Source: Oleispira sp963933055 (GTDB lineage: Bacteria; Pseudomonadota; Gammaproteobacteria; Pseudomonadales; Oceanobacteraceae). Taken from it: a stretch of 64,000 bases of DNA. This document shows positions 1-8,764 of this stretch, in pieces. The translations under genes were made by a program, and so were the position numbers. Position 1 is the first letter of the stretch. Each line of letters starts with the position of its first letter. The stretch is from NCBI GenBank assembly GCA_963933055.1, contig CAWVSY010000002.1:1-64000 (forward strand). The letters run 5' to 3'. A model generated the notes under the pieces. That model saw only the letters and a program-made list of their open reading frames with translations, did no database searches and was not told where the DNA came from.

Positions 1-142
1 TTTATGAACGCTCATATATTAAAGTAAGTATCCGCTAAAAATATAAGCACACTGAATACCTACTCACTTTTGATTAATATATTGCAAGCAAACCGCAGCG
101 GCGGTGGTTCTATTCTCTACGGCTAATTAGAAAGGCCAAACT

Positions 143-392
143 CGTACTGCTAAAATTCTAAGCCTCTATGCGAAGAGTATGAGTACTCGGGATATTACCG
201 AAGCTTTTCAAGAAATGTACGGTACAGATATTTCGTCAGGATAAACGTGTCATCAATGAAGCTATATATCTGGTTTTAGGTATTAACATTGAGGTTCATA
301 AAGAATTATTGGGAATATGGATATCAGAAAAGTATACCGCAGACGGAAGCAAAATGTTTCCGTCGATGCGGCCATGGATGATTAGTTATTGA
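143..392 (+). pseudogene. Decayed IS256-family transposase fragment
   Basis: Two short stretches in different frames resemble IS256 (Mutator-type) transposases. The first (143-241) reads RTAKILSLYAKSMSTRDI and continues to EMYGTDIS, the helix before the catalytic domain, then hits a stop at 242-244. The second (243-392) reads KRVINEAIYLVLGIN then HKELLGIWISE, which in intact family members lies many residues further on. The DNA between the two blocks and both ends of the element are missing, so this is an internally deleted, frame-disrupted relic that cannot make a working transposase. Family similarity fades after about position 330 and the reading frame runs into the stop codon of the convergent antiporter gene. 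No terminal inverted repeats or target duplication were found in the part visible here. Confidence 0.75.
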
Positions 393-2263
393 TTTAAATC
401 CCCCTCTTCTGAAGGCTTCCCTTCTCGCTTATTCTGCATGGTTTTAATTAATTCTTCTTCAATTTTCATGAACAAATTAAAAAAATGTTCGTCGAAACCC
501 ATATCATCTCCTTCGTTACGCCAGCTATGAAATAAGGTATCAAAGTGCTTATTTTCAAAGCGTGTAAATTCTTGCTTAAGTTGCTCTACCTTGTCGGCAT
601 TCGTTCCCAAAAGTTTTAATGCTTCACCCCCTAGCGTCAGTGCCGAGTTATAAACTTCGCTAATCACATAATCAGCCCCAGCTTCTTTTAACTCAAACAG
701 TTGCCCTCGGTCATATGCTCGCGCTAATATTTTCACATGGCTATGTGTAAGCTTTATATGCTTTACCATGTCAATCGCGCGCACACTGTCATCAATAGCG
801 ACAACCATTAATTTTGCATTTTCTATGCCTGCGGTATGCAGTAAATCTGGCCGCGATGCATCGCCGTAAAAACTTTTAACATTCACTTTACGCATTCGAT
901 CGATTTGACTAATTTTATAATCAAGCACAACGGTTGGTATATTATTAGCAATGAGCAAACGATTGACGACCTGACCAAATCGGCCAATACCCGCAATAAT
1001 CACTTTACCTTCTTCATCTATATCATCTGCGTCACGATCTGGACCTTTTTGTGTAAACCGTGGCAAGATAACCTTATCAAAAATGATGAATAACATAGGC
1101 GTAAGGAACATAGACAACGCAACAACGATGGATAGCATCTGAGCCAATTTTTCTGGCAAGATATGTTGTGAAATTGCATAGCTAAGTAATACAAGACCAA
1201 ACTCCCCTGCTTGAGCAAGACTTAAGAAAAATAACCAACGGTCACTGCCCTGTATTTTAAAGAGTACGGCTAATACAAGTAGTATCAGTGCTTTTAGCAC
1301 CATCAAACCCAAAGCCAGTCCAACAATCGTTACGAGGTTGTCATTAAGAAGGGTGAGATTAATATCAGCGCCTACAGTGATAAAAAATAGACCAAGCAAT
1401 AAACCTTTGAATGGTTCGATATCTGCTTCTAATTCGTGGCGGAATTCACTACTGGCCAAAACGACCCCCGCTAAAAAAGTACCCAGTGCAGGGGAAAGTC
1501 CTACTAAACTCATTAATGCCGCAATCCCGATAACAAGCATTAAAGCGGTAGCCGTAAATACTTCTGGTAATCCTGTTGTGGCAACATAGCGAAATAGTGG
1601 GCGACTAAGATAATGACCGCCAATCACCAAGCCAATAATAGATGCCAAGATAACAATGGCGGCCGCCCAGGCAGGTAACCCAGCCACTAAGCTTAATTCT
1701 TCATGTTGTGCTGCATTATTAACAAGATTAGCTGCGGCTGTCTGTAATTCTGGTATCGCTAATAAAGGCAATAACGCCAAGATAGGAATAACAGCAATAT
1801 CTTGAAACAGTAATACGGAAAATGCACTGCGCCCGCCTTCCGTTTTAGTCAAGCCTTTCTCATTAAACGTTTGCAGCACCAGTGCGGTGGATGACAAAGA
1901 AAAAATCAAGCCAATGGCTAGCGCTATTGTCCAGCTTTGCCCTAGTAGTAACGCGATCCCAAAAATAATCAGGGTAGTTAGTAATAGTTGTAATCCTCCT
2001 AGGCCTAATAGGCGATTGCGTAATTTCCATAATGCAGAAGGTTCAAGCTCTAACCCGACCAAGAACAACATCATTACTACGCCAAACTCGGCAAAATGCT
2101 GAATCGTTGAAGCCTCTTGCCCGACCAAGCCCATAACAGGCCCGATAATCACTCCCGCAATGAGATACCCTAATACCGACCCTAAACCAAAACGCTTAGC
2201 CAGCGGTACCATGACCACCGCCGCACAAAGATAAATAAATGCCTGTACAAATAAACCTGTCAT
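386..2263 (-). CDS. Kef-type monovalent cation:proton antiporter (CPA2 family)
   Basis: A 625-residue inner-membrane protein of the CPA2 family that should exchange K+ (or Na+) for H+. The N-terminal two thirds is a run of about 12 hydrophobic helices including the family stretch FLVGLELEP near residue 70 and QAGEFGLVLL near residue 350. After a charged linker, a cytosolic RCK/TrkA-N Rossmann domain begins at about residue 420 with the nucleotide motif GIGRFGQVVNRLL. This layout matches KefB/KefC, which in E. coli are gated by glutathione adducts during electrophile stress. No KefF/KefG ancillary gene is adjacent, so the KefB/KefC assignment is by architecture only. The ATG at 2263 has a GGGAGT-like ribosome site just upstream. 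It is transcribed away from the arsenic operon. Confidence 0.88.
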   Translation of the reverse strand: MTGLFVQAFIYLCAAVVMVPLAKRFGLGSVLGYLIAGVIIGPVMGLVGQEASTIQHFAEFGVVMMLFLVGLELEPSALWKLRNRLLGLGGLQLLLTTLIIFGIALLLGQSWTIALAIGLIFSLSSTALVLQTFNEKGLTKTEGGRSAFSVLLFQDIAVIPILALLPLLAIPELQTAAANLVNNAAQHEELSLVAGLPAWAAAIVILASIIGLVIGGHYLSRPLFRYVATTGLPEVFTATALMLVIGIAALMSLVGLSPALGTFLAGVVLASSEFRHELEADIEPFKGLLLGLFFITVGADINLTLLNDNLVTIVGLALGLMVLKALILLVLAVLFKIQGSDRWLFFLSLAQAGEFGLVLLSYAISQHILPEKLAQMLSIVVALSMFLTPMLFIIFDKVILPRFTQKGPDRDADDIDEEGKVIIAGIGRFGQVVNRLLIANNIPTVVLDYKISQIDRMRKVNVKSFYGDASRPDLLHTAGIENAKLMVVAIDDSVRAIDMVKHIKLTHSHVKILARAYDRGQLFELKEAGADYVISEVYNSALTLGGEALKLLGTNADKVEQLKQEFTRFENKHFDTLFHSWRNEGDDMGFDEHFFNLFMKIEEELIKTMQNKREGKPSEEGDLNQ

Positions 2264-2374
2264 ACAAATTCTGACTCCCGCATGCTTATGAAGATTATTG
2301 TTAATAAGATAAAAATATTGTGTGGTAGAGCGCTACAATTATCAAGTTACGACTCAATTGTACGCTTGGCTGGC

Positions 2375-2410
2375 TTATATATGAAAATTCGAATATATTG
2401 GTTTTATAAT
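2375..2410 (+). promoter_or_regulatory. Candidate promoter and operator of the arsenic operon
   Basis: A perfect TATAAT lies at 2405-2410, 40 bp before the permease start. Just upstream, 2375-2399 is an AT-rich imperfect dyad (ATATAT, then GAAAATTCGA, then ATATAT) containing the palindrome ATTCGAAT, sitting where a -35 box would be; no good TTGACA is present. ArsR-family operators are AT-rich dyads over the -35 region, so repression by an ArsR encoded elsewhere is plausible, but no arsR gene is in the window. Confidence 0.4.
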
Positions 2411-2449
2411 TAGTTGCCCCAGACCTAAATATCACGTTGGAGAAGCTTT

Positions 2450-3475
2450 ATGTTTATCATTTTCACCCAACTCGCCGATTGGCTAACCTACTCGGTCATG
2501 GGCTTGTCGCCTGATTCAAAGCTTGCCGATGCGGTGCATTTCTTTATTGAAGACGTCACTAAAATCTATGCTTTATTGATGATAATGATCTACTTCATTG
2601 CACTTTTAAGAGCTTCATTGAATGTAGAGCGCGTGCGCGATTATTTAGCAGGTAAAAATCGTGGCATAGGCTATTTACTGGGTTCCAGCTTTGGCGCGAT
2701 CACTCCCTTTTGTTCGTGCTCCAGTATTCCAGTATTTCTAGGGTTTACCTCTGCGGGCATTCCCGTAGGCATAACCATGTCTTTTCTTCTTACCTCGCCG
2801 CTAATAAATGAGGTCGCGGTTTTATTATTGATGAGCTTACTCGGCTGGAAATTCACCCTGCTTTATATTGTCGTGGGAATGACCGTAGGCATTTTAGGCG
2901 GCATGTTTTTAGATGCAATCAAAGCTGAGCGTTGGCTGCAATCTTTCGCTGCGAAAGCACTCGAAAATGGTCAAAAAAACCAATCGGCCACTAACAATAT
3001 GTCATCAGAAGACTCTCAAATACACAGCCCAATCAACAGTCAGGCGCTTAGCTTTTCCGAACGCCATCGCTTTGCCAAAGATGAGACATTAGAAATTTTT
3101 GGCCGCGTTTGGAAGTGGGTCATCATTGGTGTTGGCCTAGGTGCTGCACTGCACGGTTTTGTGCCCGATGGTTGGATTGAACAATATCTTGGTGATGGCC
3201 AGTGGTGGTCGGTTCCTGCTGCGGTTATTCTAGGAATACCGCTGTATTCAAATGCGACGGGGGTTATTCCGATTATGGAAAGCCTGATCAATAATGGTTT
3301 ACCTGTCGGCACGACTCTGGCGTTTTGTATGAGTACCGTAGCCGCAAGTTTTCCTGAATTTATCCTATTAAAACAAGTCATGCAGTGGCGTCTATTGGCC
3401 ATTGTATTTTTCATGCTATTAATTTCATTCACTCTAATTGGGTGGGTATTCAATGCGTTTTCTTCTTTCTTATAA
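2450..3475 (+). CDS. Permease of the YraQ/ArsP family (DUF318)
   Basis: A 341-residue polytopic membrane protein with about eight hydrophobic segments and a hydrophilic loop near residues 175-205. It carries the hallmark FGAITPFCSCSSIPV at about residues 79-93, where the CSCS cysteines suggest thiol or metal contact, and a repeat-like second glycine/proline motif (GIPLYSNATGVIPI) in the C-terminal half. DUF318 permeases include ArsP, an exporter of trivalent organoarsenicals, and uncharacterised YraQ proteins; substrate here is inferred from the genes that follow (thioredoxin-like protein, GAPDH, ArsJ). A GGAGAA ribosome site precedes the ATG. It is the first gene of a four-gene plus-strand operon. 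Confidence 0.82.
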   Translation: MFIIFTQLADWLTYSVMGLSPDSKLADAVHFFIEDVTKIYALLMIMIYFIALLRASLNVERVRDYLAGKNRGIGYLLGSSFGAITPFCSCSSIPVFLGFTSAGIPVGITMSFLLTSPLINEVAVLLLMSLLGWKFTLLYIVVGMTVGILGGMFLDAIKAERWLQSFAAKALENGQKNQSATNNMSSEDSQIHSPINSQALSFSERHRFAKDETLEIFGRVWKWVIIGVGLGAALHGFVPDGWIEQYLGDGQWWSVPAAVILGIPLYSNATGVIPIMESLINNGLPVGTTLAFCMSTVAASFPEFILLKQVMQWRLLAIVFFMLLISFTLIGWVFNAFSSFL

Positions 3476-3487
3476 GTAAGGTGATTT

Positions 3488-3724
3488 ATGAAACAGATAA
3501 AAGTATTAGGCAGTGGCTGCAAAAAGTGCACTAAAACAGCTGAAGCTATTGAAAGAATTGCTCTTGAGAAAGGAGTGGAAGTGAATGTTACGAAAGAGAC
3601 CGATGTGCAAGTGATTATGTCTTATAACGTTATGAGTACACCTGCCGTTGTGATTGATGAGAAGCTTGTTCATTCTGGCTCGATGCCCCATACCGATCAA
3701 ATTATAGAGTGGCTTTCACAATAA
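3488..3724 (+). CDS. Small thioredoxin-fold redox protein (thioredoxin_3 type)
   Basis: A 78-residue cytosolic protein with the active-site pair in VLGSGCKKCTKTAE (residues 6-19) and the cis-proline stretch MSTPAVVID near residue 50. This matches the small MTH895-like thioredoxin/glutaredoxin group. Members are very often encoded right after YraQ/DUF318 permeases, as here with a 12-bp gap, and may reduce or hand over a thiol-bound substrate to the permease cysteines; that role is inference. Translation is probably coupled to the permease gene. Confidence 0.85.
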   Translation: MKQIKVLGSGCKKCTKTAEAIERIALEKGVEVNVTKETDVQVIMSYNVMSTPAVVIDEKLVHSGSMPHTDQIIEWLSQ

Positions 3725-3784
3725 CTTAACCATCCACGGGTTTAATGTTCAGCATTAAATAACATGATTTAACTTGAGGTTTTT

Positions 3785-4807
3785 ATGACAATTAAAGTAG
3801 GCATTAATGGTTTTGGTCGCATGGGTCGTTTGTCTTTTCGTGCAGCATTTGACTGGCCTGAAATAGAATTTGTGCAAATTAATGATGTTGCTGGTGATGC
3901 CGCGACTCTTGCCCATCTTATTACGTTCGATTCTATTCATGGCCGCTGGCAGCATGAAGCGTCTAGTGAAGTGACGGATGATGACGCCTATATGGTTATC
4001 AACGGCCAACGAATTCGCTGCACACAGAATAAAGCAATCGCGGATACCGACTGGTCAGACTGCGATGTGGTTATTGAAGCCAGTGGTAAAATGAATTCTA
4101 AAGCCCTGCTACAAGCCTATCTTGATCAAGGCGTAAAGCGTGTTGTGGTAACGGCTCCTGTGAAAGAAGACGGTGTTTTGAACGTCGTTATGGGGGTTAA
4201 CGAAAAGTTGTATGATAAAACCAAGCATTCAATCGTCACCGCTGCATCCTGTACTACCAACTGCCTTGCCCCTGTCGTAAAAGTGATTCATGAGAAATTT
4301 GGCATTAAGCATGGCTCGATGACGACGATTCATAGTATTACCAATACTCAAACTATTTTAGATGCGCCCCATAAAGATTTACGTCGTGCCCGTTCTTGCG
4401 GCGCAAGCTTAATTCCTACCACAACGGGTTCTGCGACGGCGATTACGCATATTTTTCCAGAGTTAAAAGGCAAGTTAAACGGCCATGCGGTTCGTGTCCC
4501 TCTGTCTAATGCCTCTCTAACAGATTGTGTTTTTGAATTAGAGTGCTCTACAACCGCTGAGGAAGTGAATGGATTATTTAAAGACGCGTCTGAAAATGAA
4601 CTGAAAGATATCTTGGGCTATGAAGAGCGCCCTTTGGTATCGATTGATTATAAAACCGATCCTCGTTCGACCATTATTGATGCGCTTTCTACTATGGTGG
4701 TTAATGGCACGCAATTAAAAATTTATGCTTGGTATGATAACGAATGGGGTTATGCAAACCGAGCGGCTGAACTCATGCGTATGGTAGCGTTGGCTGATTT
4801 AGATTAA
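3785..4807 (+). CDS. ArsJ-associated glyceraldehyde-3-phosphate dehydrogenase
   Basis: A 340-residue type I GAPDH with the NAD motif GINGFGRMGRL at residues 6-16, catalytic Cys156 in AASCTTNCLAP and the downstream H in TTIHSIT. GAPDHs encoded beside arsJ use arsenate in place of phosphate to form unstable 1-arseno-3-phosphoglycerate, which ArsJ exports, giving arsenate resistance without reduction. The gene lies 38 bp before arsJ, behind a GAGG ribosome site. Placement in the arsenic operon rather than beside glycolytic genes supports the resistance role; sequence alone cannot exclude a general metabolic GAPDH. Confidence 0.88.
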   Translation: MTIKVGINGFGRMGRLSFRAAFDWPEIEFVQINDVAGDAATLAHLITFDSIHGRWQHEASSEVTDDDAYMVINGQRIRCTQNKAIADTDWSDCDVVIEASGKMNSKALLQAYLDQGVKRVVVTAPVKEDGVLNVVMGVNEKLYDKTKHSIVTAASCTTNCLAPVVKVIHEKFGIKHGSMTTIHSITNTQTILDAPHKDLRRARSCGASLIPTTTGSATAITHIFPELKGKLNGHAVRVPLSNASLTDCVFELECSTTAEEVNGLFKDASENELKDILGYEERPLVSIDYKTDPRSTIIDALSTMVVNGTQLKIYAWYDNEWGYANRAAELMRMVALADLD

Positions 4808-4845
4808 ATCTACGTGCTATTAAATATCAAAATTAGGATTAAAAA

Positions 4846-6120
4846 ATGAATTGGCTTGCGCAGCTATCACCTGATATTCGTCAGTACATGATAGTGACTG
4901 GAAATTACTGGGCATTCACTCTGACTGACGGCGCGTTAAGAATGCTGGTCGTCTTATATTTCCATGGCTTAGGTTATAGCCCGCTGGACGTTGCCATGCT
5001 ATTCATTTTTTATGAAGTTTTTGGGGTTATTACTAATTTAATTGGCGGCTGGTTAGGTGCGCGTTTAGGTTTAAATAAGACCATGAATATCGGCTTATTT
5101 ATGCAAGTTATTGCCCTGTCTATGTTATTGGTACCATCAGAGATGTTATTAATACCTTGGGTGATGGCGGCACAAGCTCTGTCTGGTATCGCAAAAGATC
5201 TCAATAAAATGAGCGCTAAAAGCTCGGTTAAATTATTAGTTCCTAAAGATGCTGAAGGCCAGTTATATAAATGGATCGCCATTCTTACGGGCTCAAAAAA
5301 TGCGCTAAAGGGTATTGGTTTTTTTCTTGGCGGAGCACTGCTGAGTCTGCTTGGATTTCAAGGTGCGATCTTGGGGATGGCAATCGCACTTGCCATCGTT
5401 TGGATACTTAGCCTAATGAGCTTGAAAAAAGATTTAGGCAAAGCGAAGAATAAACCAAAATTTACCGAGCTGTTTTCTAAAAGCAAAGCGATTAACTATT
5501 TGTCGGCCGCCCGACTGTTTTTATTTGGTTCAAGAGACGTATGGTTTGTGATTGCACTGCCTGTTTACTTGGCCAGTCATTTCGGCTGGGATCATTGGTA
5601 CGTGGGAGGATTTTTAGCCGCATGGATTATTGGCTATGGTTTTGTACAAACCATTGCACCCAAGATAACAGGAATTAAAAAGATAACCGACTCTCAAACG
5701 AAAGAGTCTAAAACAGATACGCCCGACGGTCGTGATGCTTTTGGTTGGGCATTAGCCCTTGGCATCATTCCTATTATGATTGCGCTATCTCTTACCTATA
5801 ATGATGATACTGGCTGGCTATCATCAACCGTATTATTAATTGGCCTAATGGTATTTGGTATTTTGTTTGCGATTAACTCTTCATTGCACAGCTATTTGAT
5901 CGTCAGTTATGCTTCTGATGATGGCGTCTCTCTTGATGTTGGCTTTTATTATATGGCAAATGCAATGGGACGATTAATCGGTACATTATTATCTGGCTGG
6001 TTGTATCAAGACTACGGACTCGCCGTTTGCTTATGGGTCTCGGCCGCCTTTATTATACTAACGTCAATTATTTCACTAAAACTGCCTGCGTCTTCTACTT
6101 CTTTAGCCAACAAGAAATAG
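4846..6120 (+). CDS. arsJ: ArsJ organoarsenical efflux MFS transporter
   Basis: A 424-residue major facilitator with about 11-12 membrane helices split by a cytosolic loop near residues 195-215. Family-typical stretches are MIVTGNYWAFTLTDGALRML near the N-terminus, the RLGLNKTMNIG loop between helices 2 and 3, and GSKNALKGIGFFLGG. It is immediately downstream of a GAPDH gene, the conserved pairing for ArsJ. Expected role: export of 1-arseno-3-phosphoglycerate across the inner membrane, after which it hydrolyses to arsenate outside. Last gene of the arsenic operon; the next gene (cbpA) converges 23 bp away with no strong hairpin seen between. Confidence 0.88.
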   Translation: MNWLAQLSPDIRQYMIVTGNYWAFTLTDGALRMLVVLYFHGLGYSPLDVAMLFIFYEVFGVITNLIGGWLGARLGLNKTMNIGLFMQVIALSMLLVPSEMLLIPWVMAAQALSGIAKDLNKMSAKSSVKLLVPKDAEGQLYKWIAILTGSKNALKGIGFFLGGALLSLLGFQGAILGMAIALAIVWILSLMSLKKDLGKAKNKPKFTELFSKSKAINYLSAARLFLFGSRDVWFVIALPVYLASHFGWDHWYVGGFLAAWIIGYGFVQTIAPKITGIKKITDSQTKESKTDTPDGRDAFGWALALGIIPIMIALSLTYNDDTGWLSSTVLLIGLMVFGILFAINSSLHSYLIVSYASDDGVSLDVGFYYMANAMGRLIGTLLSGWLYQDYGLAVCLWVSAAFIILTSIISLKLPASSTSLANKK

Positions 6121-6143
6121 AAGGGCAAGGCGAATATCAATAA

Positions 6144-7070
6144 TTAATGCCAAGCTTCACGAGGGTTAAAGCTTTCTTGCTCTGCCATTTTTTGCCATAA
6201 AGCTTCACTTTTAGCTGTCATCTTTTCTGGCATTGCTATTTTGACTACGGCCAAAAAATCACCGGTGGAGGTTTTATTTTTTAAACCTTTGCCTTTAATG
6301 CGAAATTTCTTCCCAGAAGAAGTATTCGCAGGCACCGTTAAGCTAATTTTTCCGCTTAACGTTGGAATCGTGATTTTAGTTCCTAATGCCGCTTCCCAAG
6401 GTGTAATCGGCATTGTTAGTTCAACATCCTGACCGTTTACTTCAAATAAGGCATGTTTTGCCACATGAATATTTAAATAAAGATCGCCTGCGCGCCCGCC
6501 ATTACGACCAGGATGGCCTTGACCCGTAAGCCTAATTTTCTCTCCGTCGGTAACCCCTTGAGGTATTTTAACTTTCAAATTCTTTTTGATCCCTTGGCCA
6601 TCAGCGCTAGGCAAGGTATAAGAAACCGTCTGCTCATTTACTTCTAACGTATCTTCCAAGCGTACCGACAACTTAATCTCAACATCTTGACCACGAACAC
6701 CGCGCGGCTGACGCTGACCAAAACCTTGACCACCAAATGCTGAAGAAAAGAAATCAGAAAAATCTCCTTCGAAGCCCCCTTGCTGGAAACCGCCTTGTGA
6801 ACGGCGAGACCCTTGCCAGCCTGGAGGTGGCTGAAAACTGCCATCAGCACGTTGACCGTATTTTTTAAGATCGTCAAAGTCTGCTCGCAGCTTTGGGTCT
6901 TTAAGCACTTGGTATGCTTCAGCAATTTCTTTAAATTTATCTTCTGCACCCGCCTCTGAGTTTACATCTGGGTGATATTTACGTGCTAATTTCCGGTAAG
7001 CTGTTTTAATGGTTGCTGCATCGGCGTCACTTTCCACACCTAAAACTTTGTAATAATCTTTAAAATCCAT
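6144..7070 (-). CDS. cbpA: Curved-DNA-binding DnaJ-type co-chaperone CbpA
   Basis: A 308-residue class II J-protein. Residues 1-70 are the J domain with the DnaK-activating HPD tripeptide in ARKYHPDVN; residues 75-120 form a Gly/Phe/Gln-rich linker; the rest is the two-barrel C-terminal substrate domain with no zinc-finger cysteines, which separates it from DnaJ. CbpA proteins stimulate DnaK and can bind curved DNA as nucleoid proteins in starved cells. The CbpM modulator usually downstream in enterobacteria is not present. It is divergent from modA across 87 bp. Confidence 0.9.
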   Translation of the reverse strand: MDFKDYYKVLGVESDADAATIKTAYRKLARKYHPDVNSEAGAEDKFKEIAEAYQVLKDPKLRADFDDLKKYGQRADGSFQPPPGWQGSRRSQGGFQQGGFEGDFSDFFSSAFGGQGFGQRQPRGVRGQDVEIKLSVRLEDTLEVNEQTVSYTLPSADGQGIKKNLKVKIPQGVTDGEKIRLTGQGHPGRNGGRAGDLYLNIHVAKHALFEVNGQDVELTMPITPWEAALGTKITIPTLSGKISLTVPANTSSGKKFRIKGKGLKNKTSTGDFLAVVKIAMPEKMTAKSEALWQKMAEQESFNPREAWH

Positions 7071-7157
7071 ACTATTGATGACCTAAGGTTTAAAATATAA
7101 CTATTTCCACAGCATGCTCTTCCGTTTAAAGAACCACAAGCTTCAAAAGGCAAACTG

Positions 7158-8078
7158 ATGCACCTACGATTCATTTATCTTTACACCGTTGGTATTTTTA
7201 CACTGCTTATCGCCAGTGCTAGCCACGCTGATTCTATAACAAATGATGTGGAAGCCGTTAACATAACGCACATCGCAGTCGCTTCAAATTTTACCCATAC
7301 CATGAAAGCGCTGATTGCTCAGTTTGAACAACAGTCTCCTTACAAGGTAAAAGCCTCTTACGGCTCTTCTGGAAAAATATATGCTCAAATAAAACACGGA
7401 GCCCCTTTCGAGTTATTTTTCTCTGCTGATCAAAGCAAACCGATGGCGCTTTATAAGGAAGGTTTAAGCCATTCGGAGCCTTTTACTTATGCTTTCGGCG
7501 CGCTGGCGCTATGGTCAAATAATAACAAATTTCTCAGCCAACATTCGCTGACTAAAGATTCACAAAGTGAATATTCAAGAGACAAAGCCTTAACAAAACA
7601 GCAAATGAAGGTTCTTTTAGCATCCGCTAACGTTAATAAACTTGCCTTTGCAAATCCTAAACTGGCGCCCTATGGCAAGGCTGCTATGGATGTTTTATTA
7701 AATCTAGATTTAATAAAATCAACCCAGAAAAAATGGGTGAATGGTGAAAATATTGCGCAAACCTATCAGTTTGTCAGTTCGGGAAATGCCGATCTTGGTT
7801 TTGTTGCGCTTTCGCAAGTAATTAAGCAATCTCCTACGGCATCAATATCCAATAAGCAGGGTCAATTTAAGCAAGAACATTTCTGGAAAGAGCAATTCTG
7901 GAAAGTCCCTGCTAATCTGTATCAACCCATTCGACAAGATGCCATATTACTCATACGCGGCGAACATAATAAAGCGGCTCTTAGTTTTATTCAGTTTTTA
8001 AATAGCACCGAAGCCCAAAACCTTATTCAATCGTACGGTTATCAATTTGAGGAAATACAGCAGAGTGAGAAGATATGA
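7158..8078 (+). CDS. modA: Molybdate ABC transporter substrate-binding protein ModA
   Basis: A 306-residue periplasmic binding protein with an N-terminal signal peptide (hydrophobic residues about 8-21, likely cleaved after SASHA). Mature-region motifs match ModA: VAVASNFTHTMKAL, SYGSSGKIYAQI and GAPFELFFSADQSKP, whose serines and backbone cradle the oxyanion. It captures molybdate (or tungstate) for ModB/ModC. It is longer than E. coli ModA mainly in inserted lysine-rich loops near residues 120-150 and 225-245. It overlaps modB by 4 bp (ATGA). No ModE-like operator was recognised upstream. Confidence 0.92.
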   Translation: MHLRFIYLYTVGIFTLLIASASHADSITNDVEAVNITHIAVASNFTHTMKALIAQFEQQSPYKVKASYGSSGKIYAQIKHGAPFELFFSADQSKPMALYKEGLSHSEPFTYAFGALALWSNNNKFLSQHSLTKDSQSEYSRDKALTKQQMKVLLASANVNKLAFANPKLAPYGKAAMDVLLNLDLIKSTQKKWVNGENIAQTYQFVSSGNADLGFVALSQVIKQSPTASISNKQGQFKQEHFWKEQFWKVPANLYQPIRQDAILLIRGEHNKAALSFIQFLNSTEAQNLIQSYGYQFEEIQQSEKI

Positions 8079-8764
8079 TGTTATCTGCAGCTGATATAAG
8101 CGCGATCTGGTTAACCCTTCGTCTAGCAACCACGGTTACCCTTTTGCTACTCATAATAGGCACGCCCATCGCTTGGTGGTTAGCCAGAACACAATCGTGG
8201 CTAAAAGGCCCTATTGCTGCGATCGTTGCTTTACCCTTGGTATTACCGCCCACCGTACTTGGATTTTATTTATTAATCGCGATGGGCCCTAATGGATTTA
8301 TCGGTGAATTCACTCAAAGTCTAGGTTTAGGAACGCTGCCTTTTACATTTTGGGGCTTAGTCGTTGCTTCTATTATTTATTCTATGCCGTTTGTCGTGCA
8401 GCCCATTCAAAATGCAATGGAAGCTATCGGTGATCGGCCATTGGAAGTGGCCGCAACATTGAGAGCAGGACCTATTGACCGTTTTTTCACCATCGTTATA
8501 CCACTGGCAAAACCCGGTTTTATTACCGCCAGTATTTTGGGCTTTGCCCATACTATAGGGGAATTTGGTGTGATCTTAATGATTGGCGGCAATATTCCCG
8601 ATGAAACGCGCGTTGTATCCGTACAGGTTTATGACCATGTTGAATCGTTAGAATATGCGCAAGCACATAGTTTATCGGCGTTATTACTTGTGTTTTCTTT
8701 TGTCGTTTTATTAACGCTGTATTGGTCGCAGCGTAAATCCGCTACCGTAGGAGTGATGCGGTAA
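8075..8764 (+). CDS. modB: Molybdate ABC transporter permease ModB
   Basis: A 229-residue inner-membrane permease with five to six helices. The cytoplasmic EAA loop that docks with the ATPase reads EVAATLRAGPIDRFFTIVIPLAKPG (about residues 125-149, key EAA and G). It forms the molybdate channel with ModC. Translationally coupled on both sides: its ATG overlaps the modA stop and its TAA overlaps the modC ATG by one base. Confidence 0.92.
   Translation: MMLSAADISAIWLTLRLATTVTLLLLIIGTPIAWWLARTQSWLKGPIAAIVALPLVLPPTVLGFYLLIAMGPNGFIGEFTQSLGLGTLPFTFWGLVVASIIYSMPFVVQPIQNAMEAIGDRPLEVAATLRAGPIDRFFTIVIPLAKPGFITASILGFAHTIGEFGVILMIGGNIPDETRVVSVQVYDHVESLEYAQAHSLSALLLVFSFVVLLTLYWSQRKSATVGVMR

Noticed and set aside
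3040..3531. 163-residue minus-strand frame over the permease
   Set aside because: Antisense to a clear membrane protein gene and crosses its ribosome site; no recognisable domain.
7071..7157. ModE operator before modA
   Set aside because: Searched by eye for paired TATA/TAAC-type arms; none convincing.
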